A stretch of 64,000 nucleotides of DNA from Castor canadensis (lineage: Eukaryota > Chordata > Mammalia > Rodentia > Castoridae). This document shows, one piece after another, positions 1 to 11,374 of this stretch. The notes beneath the pieces were generated by a model. The model saw only the letters and a program-made list of their open reading frames with translations. It made no database searches and was not told where the DNA came from. Both the position numbers and the translations under genes were made by a program. Location of the stretch: contig NC_133399.1 of NCBI RefSeq assembly GCF_047511655.1, positions 5,149,333-5,213,332 of the forward strand. The letters are read 5' to 3'. The number at the start of each line of letters is the position of its first letter. Position 1 is the first letter of the stretch.

Positions 1-210
1 TACTGGGATTTGAACTGAGGGCCTCACATTTGCTAGGCAGGTGAACTACCTGTTGAGCAACTCTGCCAGGCCTGTTTTGTGCTGGGATTTTTGACATTTT
101 GACATAGGTTCTTAAAAACTATTTGCCTGGGCTGGTGTCAAACTGGAATCATCCTGATCTCTGCCTCCTGAGTAGTTAGGATTAGAGGTGTGAGCCACTT
201 GTGCACAGAT
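1..210 (-). repeat. Composite SINE, antisense
   Basis: The stretch reads, in antisense, the tRNA-like half (gggatttgaactgagggcctcac...gctaggcagg) followed by the B1-like half (tttgcctgggctggtgtcaaac...gatctctgcctcctgagtag). This two-part layout recurs throughout the window and marks the dominant SINE family. The left edge is cut by the window start. Confidence 0.85.
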
Positions 211-1034
211 AGAACTTCGCTTTATTGAAAAAAAAAACACACAACTGGTGGCCCTTCACAATTCAGAGAACAGAATAGTTGAATTTGTATACCACTCACT
301 CCCCTTCTTGTCACCACCCATGCCCCATGCAGCATAAGTCTCTCAGGGTGATTGTGACAGAGACACTCCCCAATGTCACAACCGTGTCACATAGTAACCA
401 CCTTCCCACTTAATGCAGAAGGGTGTTGATAGGAACTCTGAGGTGTGATTGTTCTCGGTTTGTTGATCCCCAAAACAGTTTATTCTCTGACAACAGGACC
501 TTTCTGAAACACGGATCAGTGCTATAGTACCCAGAAGTTTTGCTGAGGCATTAAGTGAGTTTTTTTCCAATGTGACCTTGTTGCTCACATTTCAGGTCAC
601 CTAGTAATTTAAGCTGTTTGTCTACAAGGCACAGCTTTCTATACCATGCTGCGATTCTTTCTTTGTCATATTTATTGTCTTAGTGTCTAATCCCCTTCAC
701 CAGCCGTAGTTTCACATAGCACGATCCTAGAACATTCTCCTCTTGCTTTTTAATAACCGTGTCCATCCATAGCCACTCATTCTAAGAGCAGTTACATACC
801 TGTTGCCTTGGTTTTATCCTGAAGTGGAAAAACTAGTGCTGATTCTTCTATTCTACCATCCTGATCATAAAATTCACAGATTTAAATTTCTCTGTCCAGT
901 TTTTACTATAACGTCTTTTTGTAAATGCTTTGAACATATGGAAAATGGCATCATTTGAACTCATCCTTTGGGTCTAGATCTCCAATTGTATAAGTCTTAG
1001 CTTTCTTCTTGGAAATGCTTGTGGGATGTTTTAG
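211..1034. other. No gene recognised; 5' flank and intron of the ZNF relic
   Basis: I see no convincing exon or repeat here. The last few hundred bases precede the KRAB exon and end in a normal-looking polypyrimidine/AG acceptor (gggatgttttag), so part of the stretch is presumably intron 1 of the plus-strand KRAB-ZNF relic. Confidence 0.4.
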
Positions 1035-1181
<147 letters not shown>

Positions 1182-1789
1182 TAACTTAGTCAATGAGAGA
1201 AGCAATGTGGCTTGCTCATCACTGCTGTTCAGTGTTTTCAAATATGGAAAGGACAAAAAAAAGATGACCTTACCGTACATGGCCATATTATATCAGTCTA
1301 TGTGGAATCTATTGTGTTCCTATGCAAATATTTAATGATTTTCTGAATCTACATTTTAGGAAAAAATCTGGAACTCCCTAAAGTTAGTGTTAACTACAAA
1401 AGCTGCACCAGAAACTTAAGGTAAGTTTACTTCACAAATGAAAATGATGTATACAAAACCAATGGATGACAGAAAACTGTACAAAAGGGCCCTGGTTCAA
1501 ATGAATTCAATTTCAGACAGTCATTTGGTTTTGTTTTGTTTTTTTTAATGCATGTAAGTTATGTGTGTCATGAGGAAATCCCAAATTGGATACATGCATG
1601 CATGGAAAACACCTGTACCCCATGTGAGGGTTTCTTTTGATTCAGGAATACAAAAACTGTGCTCCATGCACCAAGTTGCTGAAAATGTATGAAATGACTT
1701 TCAGCTTTTGGGTTTAAGGTATATATGAAACAGAAAGAAATTTCATAGTTCGACTGGGACCTATCTTCGGTAACTTGGTGGAAGTGTTT

Positions 1790-1877
1790 TGCTATTGGTG
1801 GGGCTGGAATTTAAACTCAGAGCTTTGTGCTTACATGACAAGTGATCTGTCATGTGAACCACAACACGAAGTCTCTC
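1790..1877 (-). repeat. SINE fragment (tRNA-like half)
   Basis: Antisense tRNA-like SINE remnant (ggggctggaatttaaactcagagctt...) lying immediately upstream of the decayed finger exon. Confidence 0.65.
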
Positions 1878-2284
1878 ACATTGGGGAGAAAACCTGTGTA
1901 TGAAGTGCTGTGATAAACCCTTCAGTCACCACAGGACATGTTGATAGCATGTAACAATTCACAGTGGAGAGAATGCATCTGTGTGAGCAATTTGGGAGTC
2001 TTCTTCTCAATCTAGTCACCTTCAAAGACATGAAAGAACTGACCAAGGAAAGAAATATGAACATAAGCAATGTAGAAAACTTTTTCTTCTGAGAGTAAGG
2101 TTTGTAGACATGAAGGAACTGAAATGCACAAAAACATGTTTGTTAGAACTCCTGGAAAGCCTTCATTTGTTCTGCTTATCTTCAAAATATAAAAGAAGGT
2201 CACTCTAAATTTCTTAATATACAATGTGCAAAGGCATCATTATCACATGACCTTTCATGGGAACACGACAATGAAAAGTGAAGT

Positions 2285-2465
2285 CGCTGGTGGCGACTGA
2301 ACTCAGTGCCCTGCCTGCCCTCAGTAGACAGGAGCTTTACCACAAGAGCCACTCCACCAGCCATTTTTTGTGTTGGATATTTTAGTGATAAGGATCCTTG
2401 AACTTTGAACAGTGATCCTTCTGATCTCTACCTCCTATGTAGCTAGTATAACAGATGTGAGTGCC
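2285..2465 (-). repeat. Composite SINE, antisense, diverged
   Basis: The order is ctgaactcagtgccctgcctg, then agagccactccaccagcc, then a B1-like half ending ctacctcctatgtagctagtataacagatgtgag. It is the same composite SINE as at the window start, with many substitutions. Confidence 0.75.
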
Positions 2466-2794
2466 AGGAGAATAGTTTAATGTAAAATTTGTGGGAACTC
2501 CTACAGGTTTCTCTGTTGAATTAACAATCATAGAAGAGCTGCTGTGCTGAGAAATCCTGAAGAGAAGAAATGGGCAAAAGTCTTCAGTTGGCTCAGGTCT
2601 AAGAGTGCACCCACCATCGAAACACAACCCAACATGACATTCAACACTTTAGGAAAATTTATTTTTTATGAGTCATACAAGTTTTATGAAGAACTTCATG
2701 CAAACTAATTTATGCAGAATACCCCAGAACGTATATCACCTAAACTTATAAGAGATACACACTTTCTGTTTAGCAGACATTATTTTGCTTGTTT

Positions 2795-3300
2795 GTTATT
2801 GATTTGTTGGGACTGGCATTTGTAGTCAGGGCTTGTGCTTGCAAAACAGATGTTCCACCATTTCAGCCATACCTCAGCCCATCACTTGGTTGTTTTGTCT
2901 TGTCTTGTTTTGTTTGGAAGTAACAGGGTTTTAACTCAAGGCCTCTTGCTTGATAGTCTGGCACTCAATGATTAGAACCACTCTGCCATCCCAGTTTTGT
3001 ACTGAGTTTTATTGAGATAGTGTGTCACAATTCCTTGCCTGATCTGGTTTCAAAAGTCAACCGTCTTTGAACCTTAAGCTGAGGATCTAGGACTATAGGC
3101 ACAAGCCACTGTAAGCTTGCTCAGTTGCTTATTAAATGAGATTTTTGAACTCTGTGTTTGTAATTATTTTTTGATAAGATGGGTTTGAGCCCAGGGCTTC
3201 ACACTTCCAAAGCAGGGGCTATATGGCCTGAGCCACACCTCTAATACATTTTCGTCTGTTTATATTGGAGAAGGGGTTCTCCAGAATGAAATATTTGTCC
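2795..3300 (-). repeat. Cluster of three antisense SINE pieces
   Basis: A tRNA-like half (about 2805-2880), a complete composite (about 2925-3120) and a third copy (about 3170-3300, gggtttgagcccagggcttcacac...) are nested head to tail. All are diverged from each other, so they are independent old insertions. Confidence 0.75.
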
Positions 3301-3359
3301 AGATTCGCTCCAAAATACAATCCACCCAATCTCAGCCTTCATTTACTGGGAAGGTATTT

Positions 3360-3660
3360 GAAGCATTCTTTCATAATCATCAGTACAAGCAAGTTTGGAT
3401 GTTTGCCAAATTTTTCCTTTCATATTGAGTGTCACCATCATATGCTTACAGGTAATGCTGCTTTTTCCTCATATAAATTTCACTTCCTTATTTGGCAATA
3501 ATTATTTCAATCATCATTTGTCCGTCAGTCAGCATACCAATAATCTGTCATGCTGGCATGAGTGCTTTCTTGGAAGAGAACAAAAGGACGATGACTTATC
3601 TCAAATAAACTGTAAAATAATTTGTTCTAATAAATCTCTCCACACACCAGAACTTACTAT
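3360..3660. repeat. Diverged duplicon unit, copy 1
   Basis: Shares an ordered series of blocks with 8335-8628: tttgccaaatttttc, catattgagt, tgcttrcargtaat, then taaatctctccacacaccag near the 3' end. Neither copy contains a recognisable coding exon. It could be an old unclassified repeat or a low-copy local duplication. Confidence 0.65.
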
Positions 3661-3959
3661 GTGATTCATTAAGTGTATTAGTGGGCTGGATTTGTTTCAG
3701 GAGGAGATGAATTGTTATGGTGATCACTTTGCTTGACTGATGAGTAAACCAAGTGGAGTGAGCTTTTCCTCACTCCGTTGTTGGAGTGAGTTTTCTCTTG
3801 TTTCCGGTTATTACTGAACCTAAGTGGGCTTAACGGGAGGGGAGTCAGAAAAGACACAGGAAAGACAGACAAAAAGTGGGTCAGGTGTTTTGGGCACTTA
3901 GGTGGAGACACACCACCCTCATTGCTTCTTTTCTCTATTATTCTCTTCATTTACTCAGC
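3661..3959. other. Unassigned sequence beside the LTR
   Basis: No gene seen. The antisense pyrimidine-rich sequence merges with the LTR-like element to the right, so this may be internal sequence of the same element. I could not find a primer binding site or a coding motif. Confidence 0.3.
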
Positions 3960-4702
3960 TTCTTTTCTCTATCTTTATTCTTTAAGGCCTTACTGCTTTA
4001 CAGTTCTTTAAAACCTTGCTTCTAAAGTCTTCCCTTAAAACCTTGCTTTTAAAGTCTTCTTTTCTGTTTTTTAAAGTCTCTCTCCTGAGACTCACACTGT
4101 CCCATGTTTTCTCTTTGCTGTTTTCTTGCATAATCTCTCTTAAATTCTTTGCCCCCTAGACTTGCACTGTCCCATGTTCTCTTTAGCTTTTCTCTAACTT
4201 AGCTTTTGAAAGCCTATGTATAATGCAGCATTTCTATCAACACCTCATCAGCAATTCTTTCCCTTCAGCAATCTCCCTGCAGCACTTTCCATTCAGGAAT
4301 TCATTTCCCCTCAGCAATCATTTTTCCGTCAGGAATTCTTTTCCGTTCCAAAGCTTCCCACATCAAAAAGCCTCCCTTCATCCAAAAGCCACAAAGCCTC
4401 CTTTCAGCCCAAAAGCAAAAATTCCCAAAGCCAAAATCCCTCAAAGCAAAAATCCCCAAAGCAAAAAGCCTCACATCCTCCTTCAGCAAGTCTTTTATAC
4501 CCAGTGGTAGGCAGGGTGGAGCAGTGGTTCTTGATGTTGTAACAGGAGAAAAATGCATGCCTGCTTCTCTGAATGTAAACAACCTAGAAGGCACGTGTTC
4601 TGCTGTCTGGGCCAATCTCAGCCTACAGACAAAAGCAATTGAGCTACATCTCGCCTTGCTTATGTCCAGTTCTCCTAGGCTTCTCATAATCCACTCTCCA
4701 CA
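3960..4702 (-). mobile_element. LTR-like element with internal tandem repeats
   Basis: On the minus strand the element begins near TGTGGAGAGTGG (about 4702) and has a TATAAAAG box at 4492-4499. It continues through a repetitive leader. At about 4415-4470 there are four roughly 16-bp units of the type TTTTTGCTTTGGGGA. At about 4220-4345 there are related units based on GAATTCCTGA-GGAAA and GATTGCTGA-GGGA. Near 4085-4200 a CTGAGACTCACACTGTCCCATGTT-like block occurs twice. A promoter followed by a noncoding repetitive leader suggests a solo LTR or LTR plus leader. The family is not recognised, and the 3' boundary is uncertain. Confidence 0.5.
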
Positions 4703-4744
4703 ACCAAGGTCACGGATCTTGTTTTACATTTCATACTTTTTGTT

Positions 4745-4905
4745 TTCTCTTCTTGTTTTGTGGTACTGGGGGTTTAAAGTCTCGCCCTAGAGTTTGCTAG
4801 GCAGTTGCTCTACCATTTGAACCACAACTCCACCCCTTTTTGCTTCAGTGAGTTTTTATCCTGGGCAGGGTCACTAACCTTCATCCTCCTACCATGTCTG
4901 CTGGT
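4745..4905 (-). repeat. SINE, antisense
   Basis: gtactgggggtttaaagtctcgccctagagtttgctaggcag-type tRNA-like half followed by a shortened B1-like half. Confidence 0.7.
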
Positions 4906-5199
4906 AATACTTCCAATGGTGTTTTATCTTTAGTTAAACCTGTTTTGGTCATTTTTTGTGCCATGTGTTCATTTCACTGTGCACATTACACCTTTGCATT
5001 GCCTGTATTGGAGATGATTTTTTCTGCTACATTGTCATGTTGTTTATCTCTGATAATGTAACTGTATTTTTTTTAAACTACTATGTCTAATTACTTGTAC
5101 AAATCAGTGGCTTCAATCTGACATTTCCATATATGCATTGATCATGTCTTAATCATGTCCACCCTTTCAGATATTCTTCCAGTCCTCTCCCCTCTTTCT

Positions 5200-5785
5200 G
5201 ATCATTTTGTGGGGGTTCAGTGGTGGTTGTTTTTCATGGTGGGATTAGGGTTAGAACGCATTGCTTCCCACTTGGAAACTAGGTGGTCTCCTGCTTGAGC
5301 CATGCCTCTGGTCCATTTTTATTGTTGTTTTGAAAGGGGGCCTTGAGAACTTTGCTGGTGTGTGACCTCAAACAAAGATCTTCTCAGCTAGGAATTTAGG
5401 CATGAGCCACAGGTGCCCAATTCTTTGAGACATTTTATTCACTTCTCTATCTATCTGTCACTACAGAGATAAGAACTTTATAAGGTGTCATGTCTTCTTT
5501 CATATTTTTGTTTTTATTATTACAGTTACCCATCTGTTTAGATCATATCACTTTCTTGTCATGTGGAGGCCTTCCATTATCAGCACCTTTTTTTTTTTTC
5601 CTGGAGGGACTGGGGTTTCAACTCAAAGATGTATATGCTTGCAAAGGAGGCATTTTACTGCTAGAGCCACACCTCCAGTCCATTTTTTTCTGGTTATTTT
5701 GGAGAGGGGAGCTTGAGAAATATTTGTTGGGACTGCCTCAAGCCATGACTCTCCCAAGTAGTCAGATTACAGACGAGCCACTGGA
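5200..5785 (-). repeat. Two antisense composite SINEs
   Basis: Composite copies lie at about 5225-5425 and 5590-5785. Each has the tRNA-like half (gggattagggttagaacgca..., gggactggggtttcaactca...) followed by the B1-like half. The intervening 160 bp is unassigned. Confidence 0.75.
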
Positions 5786-6940
5786 AGGGCCTTTCTCTGG
5801 GTGTTGTCTCTTCTATATCAGTTTGTTGAATAGTGTTGGGTTTATTTGCAGTTTGGCTGAATGGTGTAATTTCCCTGTGGCTCTTTTTGCTATTACTAGA
5901 GGGTTTTGTTACCATGCCTACTGTATCAGAGCCTAGGAAACTGTTTTCTCTGTAGGTCTCTCAACAGTGGTGGTCCCTATTGTAATTCAGACTGGCTGGT
6001 ATAGCACACAGACCACGTGGTATCTACACTCTGTGGGTTATTTCCATATTGGTAGCAGCAGCCCTTATTATCTAATGGGCTTTTTAACGACACTGCTGAA
6101 AATGGCTCTGTGACTTGATAACACTTCAATTCTTTGGCCAATCTTGATATGGTGAGTAGTCTGAAATAGCTGAAATGTGTCCCCTTCCCTTTAAGTAGAT
6201 GTGTCTGCCAGTTTTCCAGTGTCACTGGCTTGTGGCTAGAGCTGGGGTTAATTTCTCTCAGTTGACTGGGAGTGTAACATGGGACAGAAAAGGTGGTCAA
6301 AGGCCAGGAGGCCCTCTGCTCAATCCCCAGCAGCATGGAAAAACAAGAAAAAGAAAAGACAGAAAGAACGAAAACAATAGGGAATAAAAACAAGTAACAA
6401 ATTGAAAAGGAGATTGAACAGGGGCAAACAGTACAAATAGGATTAAAATGAAAAAACAATGAAGGGGAAAAGTAGACAAAGATAAGAAATTTTTGAAATA
6501 TGGGAAATTATTTGAAAGAAGCTAGCATAGTTAGAAAAAAAACCAGTTAAATTGCTCCTGTCTGTGGTGCATGAATCACACTTGTCCAGGGCTTCTGAGG
6601 TTAGAATCTGCCAGGCTGTAGGGGTTGTTGGTCACAACTGCCATTTCTTGATATTCCTCAGTTTTCTTTGTCCAGAGTTATATGGAATGCAGGCTGCACC
6701 CCTCCTTTTTCACAAGGAGATTTTGGGCTGTTGGCCACAGTGGGGGTTTTTCCTCTCCAGAGGATTTTAGACTGGGCACCCAGCTGAGGCAAAGCCAGAG
6801 CCACAGTCAGCACTCCTCACAAGCCAAGGTCTCAATGGTGGTGGGTGATTGTAGAGTCACTCTGGACATTTCCAGTGTGCACAGGGAGGTGGCAAAACTT
6901 CAAGCCATGGCCAATCCCAGGAGTCTGTTATAAACCCCCT
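5786..6940. other. No gene recognised
   Basis: Open frames up to 160 codons exist here on both strands, but they have no domain, no exon borders and low-complexity Phe/Ser/Leu composition. An A-rich tract near 6330-6480 looks like a retroposon tail. I assign no function. Confidence 0.4.
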
Positions 6941-6944
6941 CCCA

Positions 6945-7120
6945 TGGTACTATGATTTGAACTCAAAGCCTCATGCTTCCTGTGCAAGCACCCTTACATT
7001 TCAGCACCTCTGCCAGCCTTTTTGTGTGCGTTGGGTATGTTCAGATAGCGTGTCCAGAACTATGTGTCCAGCCTGCCTTCAAATCCTGACGGTCCTTTTC
7101 CCTGCCTTACAAGTAGCCTA
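6945..7120 (-). repeat. Composite SINE, antisense
   Basis: gtactatgatttgaactcaaagcctcatgcttcctg followed by cctttttgtgtgcgttgggta and a B1-like half. Diverged copy of the main SINE family. Confidence 0.7.
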
Positions 7121-7585
7121 GCTCAGAAACTTACTCCGAAAGATTTCTGGACTCTTTCTCATTTTTCCTTTCAAAAATAAATGTTGAGGTGACATGATGC
7201 TTTAAAGTTAGATTAAGTGGGTAAGTTTAATAAGTCATTTACTATTTAATCAATTGAGACAATTCTTTTTATTTTTTTACAAAATGGTTGTTTATCTTAA
7301 TTCTTAGAATTAAAACAACGTAGCAAACAAATACACATTTATGGACTAAACTACAGATGTACATAAAGAAAAAGCCCAAGCAACATGGAGGGTTAGCAAA
7401 AAGAATTAAGGATAAGGAAGAACACCAGACATGATGTTACCATGAGGGGAATTACAAGCTAAATGTTAGTACAAAAAAATATACTGTGATCATGAGGGAG
7501 AGTCTCCTCATTTTGAATCATGTTGGATGCATGTGTGAATGAAATGTGTTTCTAATAGTACATATGGTTTCATGGACTTTATTTT
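7121..7585. other. AT-rich, no gene recognised
   Basis: No exon, domain or clear repeat is visible. Confidence 0.35.
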
Positions 7586-8015
7586 TTAATATTTTGGGTG
7601 GTATACTGGGGTTTGCACTCAGGGTCTCATGTGTGCTTGGCAGATTCTTTACCACTCGAAGCACTCCTCCATCCCTTTTTTATTTGTATGTGCAGTGGGT
7701 AAACTTGAATTGTGTTTTCCCTTTTGACCTGGCTGGCATGGAACCTCTTTCCTCCTCATCTCTGTCTCCTGAGTAGAGAGAATTAATATGTTTATTATGT
7801 TTTCAGTGGGACTGGAGTTGGAACTCAGGTCTTCATGCTTTCAAAGCATTTTCTCTACAGCGTGAACCACACCTCCAGTGCATTTTGCTCTGCTTATTTT
7901 GGAGATGGGTTCTCGAGAATGAACTATTTAATCATCCAACTATAATTGTCCTGATCACAAGCCTCCCAAGTATCTAGAATTACTGGCAGGAGTCATAGGT
8001 ACTTTGCATGTACTT
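7586..8015 (-). repeat. Two antisense composite SINEs
   Basis: Copies lie at about 7590-7780 (ggtatactggggtttgcactcagggtctcatg...) and 7805-8010 (gtgggactggagttggaactcagg...). Both keep the tRNA-like to B1-like order. Confidence 0.78.
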
Positions 8016-8204
8016 TTGTTAATTTTTTATATTTGACTACTGGTGGTATGTGGCAGGTTTTTTACCTTTTGGATTTTTACTATGTTGTTCTCTGGATCAA
8101 ATGATATATTTATGTGGATTTTACATTTTTTTTCTTCCGACATCATTTTTCACACATTTTAGAAAGGGTTCCTTAGCTGTTTCACCTAGCTTATAGATAG
8201 AATT

Positions 8205-8292
8205 ATTTGGCTAGCAGAGTGGCTCAAGTGGTAGGTAACCTAACTAGCAAGAGTGAAGCCCTGAGTTCAAACTCCAGTACCACCAAAATAAA
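8205..8292 (+). repeat. SINE tRNA-like half, sense
   Basis: ggctagcagagtggctcaagtggtagg...gccctgagttcaaactccagtaccacc is a clear sense copy of the tRNA-derived half, with an A-rich tail. Confidence 0.85.
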
Positions 8293-8334
8293 ATAAGAGG
8301 AAATCCTATCTTTTTCATTGACTTAGAACATATT

Positions 8335-8628
8335 TGCAAACATCCCATCATAATCAATAAAATCAAGTTTGCCAAATTTTTCTTTTCATATTGAGTCATT
8401 ATCATGTGCTTGCAAGTAATAGTGTTTTTCCCTCATGTAAATTTCTCCTCATCCTTGTATTATCATAACATTTATTTTTGATCATAATTTATACTTCTGT
8501 CACCATAGAAAAAATACATCATGCTGACATTAGTGTCCTCTTGGTATAGACCACAAGGACCATACCTTTGGTCAAATAATATGCAATATAAATTGTCCTG
8601 ATAAATCTCTCCACACACCAGAACTGAG
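8335..8628. repeat. Diverged duplicon unit, copy 2
   Basis: Partner of 3360-3660. The shared blocks appear in the same order and orientation, including taaatctctccacacaccag at the 3' end. Confidence 0.65.
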
Positions 8629-9384
8629 TGCAATCTCCATTCTCTTAATGCCTGGATAGGCATTTGTTTTGGGGGGATCAATAGCTATTAAATATAGTGA
8701 GGTGTCCCCCTCTCCTGGATGCACTGAAGACATGAATGCAAGTCTACCTTTGGGAATCATAATCATTCTTTCCTAGAAGGCTGTAATAGTCCAGAGAAGG
8801 GAAACCTAATTCTTGAGAAGTCCCACTCAGTTGCATTACTGAGAAGAGGACAATTCTGCTCCCTTTTCTCTCTCAGAATGTATTGTGTTTGACGATTTGG
8901 AGTCACATGTACAGGATGTCTTTGTCCATCCTATTTACTAAGGAGCAATATCTACCTTTGGAGGTGTGTGATGTGTCTCAGGCCAATTCCAGTCCTCCAT
9001 AACCAATTTTCCAATTATGACTTAGTTCTGAACAGTTAAGTAATTTCTAGAATGCAGTGGATGCTGTTTTCCCACTAGTACCAATGCTTTTCCATTTGGT
9101 GCTGTTATATTGCCATAAACCCATGGTAGATGAATGTACACATACACAACCTTAGTTGACAATGCACAGAATACACTGAAGCACCAATCTTAATGGTAAA
9201 ATAAGCTTACCCTCAGTGTGCTCAGATCACTCACATGAGGCTAGTTAAGCAAAATCACCTAAAGCACTAAGTACTGTATACAAAAGTGTTGACTATCACA
9301 CATAATTGCTTCATATGGAATACTGTAGTGATACTTCATCTAATCCCATGTAATACCCTTATTCCACAGATTACTACAAAGTTG
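8629..9384. other. No gene recognised
   Basis: Nothing with coding or repeat signature could be supported here. Confidence 0.35.
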
Positions 9385-9850
9385 GACTGGTGGAGTGGCT
9401 CAAGAGGTTGAGAGTCTACCTAGCAAGCATAAGGCCCTGAGTTCAAACCCTAGTACTGCCAAAGTCCCTTAACCTCATCACTAGTTAAAAGTCTCACTTC
9501 TGAATGGCTACATTAGAGATGTAGTCTCCAACATATGACCATTGGACACATTTACTCTCATTGATGGTTACTGATTTGAAGCCTACATGACCCAGAAGAA
9601 CAGCCACAGCAGACAGAAGTTGCCACCTACCCAAGGTTCTTTCATGAGAAGATACAAGAGCCCTCAGCCCCATCAGGCAACATTTATTGAGATGGAGACC
9701 AAGACCAGGGTAGGACACTCTCCTCTGGCATCACTCGGTTTACTTATGTGAAACAAAATGTTCTAACAGGGTGTGTGGCTCAAGAGGCAGATTGCATGCT
9801 TTCCCATTAGTCATACTTTACAAGTCCTGGATTGAAACCAGAGTTTTGTA
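9385..9850 (+). repeat. Two sense tRNA-like SINE halves
   Basis: About 9385-9465 (ggactggtggagtggctcaagaggttgag...gccctgagttcaaaccctagtactgcc) is well preserved. About 9760-9845 (tgtgtggctcaagaggcagattgc...) is more diverged. The 300 bp between them holds nothing recognisable. Confidence 0.75.
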
Positions 9851-10149
9851 CATTATCGTATGGAAATCTCTGATGAGATTCTCCTCAAAGTATTTAACTG
9901 ACTGATGGGTATATCACGGGATGTACATATAACATGTCTAATAACTGTCATATCATCCCTCCCTATTATGCAGTTGGTGAACAATGACTCTCTGTGGCTG
10001 GAACACTGTGCCAAGTGTAGCATTACACAGGGCACAGTGGGAAGGAGGGGTTGGAGTGAACCAAAAGCATCTGATGCTGCCCTTTTGTTCCCTTCTCAGT
10101 AAAGCTTTCTACACACCTCAGGTCCTGCCTGGTCTTTTGCAAACCTACA

Positions 10150-10225
10150 CCCAGTGATTTTTTTCCCATTGGTGGGACTGGGGTTTGTACTCAGGGCCTC
10201 ATGCTTGCCAGGCTGGCAATCACCA
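10150..10225 (-). repeat. SINE tRNA-like half, antisense
   Basis: ggtgggactggggtttgtactcagggcctcatgcttgccaggc. Its insertion appears to cut the ZNF finger relic that starts immediately to the right. Confidence 0.8.
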
Positions 10226-10227
10226 AT

Positions 10228-10452
10228 GAAGATTTTCCCACATTGCTTTCATGCATAAGGTCTCTGTCTTAAATCATCCCAAAGATTTCCAGGAGGAATA
10301 ATGGGACTCACAGCACTGGGCATCTACAATCAGTTCGTAAGCAGTTCTCATTATATGGTTCCTCTTACAGGGTCACTCCATGTCCTGATCATTCCACTTT
10401 CCCCTCTATCCATACTCATACCCTGTCTCACAGTGATCCTGATACTACAGAA
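10228..10452 (-). pseudogene. ZNF relic: finger joined to intron 1
   Basis: On the minus strand an intron-1 segment of the local ZNF family (10290-10452, paralogous to 19514-19700 and 34750-34930) runs directly into a C2H2 finger start (10228-10275, PYA-stop-KQCGKI). The KRAB exons and intervening introns are missing. The finger's first cysteine codon is a TGA stop. The same junction and the same stop occur at 34640-34760, so this is one of two copies of a single rearranged pseudogene. Confidence 0.7.
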
Positions 10453-11335
10453 AACCGATTTACAATACAGCAGACATTTTACAGCAGTACAAGAAATCAG
10501 AATCCCCCTTATTTACCGGGCAGGGACAAACTGGTATGTTCTTTTTGGAAACATGCACGCGTTACTCTTTTCCACAGACAATGTCAAATTGTACTTAAAA
10601 CTTGATATACTGCTGGGCCCTGGTGGCTCAAGTCTGTAATCCTAGCTGCACGGGAGGGAGAGATCAAGAGGTTCATAGTTACAGGCCAGTACAGACAAAT
10701 GGTTCTCAAAACGTTTATCTCCAATATAATTGGAGCAACAGGGCACCTATGTCTCACATCTGTAATCCTAGCTACTCAAAAGGCAGAGATCAGGAGGATG
10801 GCATTTTGAAGCCAGCCAGGGCAAATAGTTCTCTAGATTCTATCACAAAAAAAAAAAAAAACCACAAAACAGGTCTCAATGAGGCCCTGAGTTCAACTCT
10901 AGTAACACCAAAATAATAAAGGAAATAAATAAGTAGAGCAAAATGGAATAGATGTGTGGTTCAGGTATCAGTACCTGCTTTTCAAAGCAAAGTTCAAACC
11001 CCAGTCCCACCACCCACACAAAAAAGAGCCCCTGTGGAAATATAAAACTTGGTCGCCTTGACAAGCAGTACTTAAATACCTTTGGGATGAACAAATAAAA
11101 AAAGAAAATGATATAAGAAGCAGAAATATATGGGAGAGGCTGGCTCAGGGATGGCAGAATAGAGACTAACTGCACACTCTGGAAACTCAGGGAACAATTC
11201 CTGCTGAGTGCAGCTCTGACACCTGCAGCACCTCAGGTGGCTTAATTTCAATTTTCAGTTGAAAATAAATCTTTTGAGGTCAACATTGCTTTCGCCTGTT
11301 GAGAGATGAAAGGAAGGATGGTCCAGCTTGCAAAT
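10453..11335 (+). repeat. Segmental duplicate of 49768-50660
   Basis: The two segments align end to end by eye. Shared runs include cttttccacag, gcagaaatatatgggagaggctgg, atggcagaatagaga and ggaaactcagggaacaattcc. Both carry the same SINE series in the same order (about 10605-10860 and 10950-11020 here). The interval holds no gene of its own. Confidence 0.8.
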
Positions 11336-11374
11336 TGTTCATATGACCCCACAACTCCAAAATAACCAGAGCGT

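Noticed and set aside
5490..6459. Open frames of 148 and 160 codons on opposite strands
   Set aside because: They overlap SINE pieces and T-rich low-complexity DNA, and have no domain or splice context.
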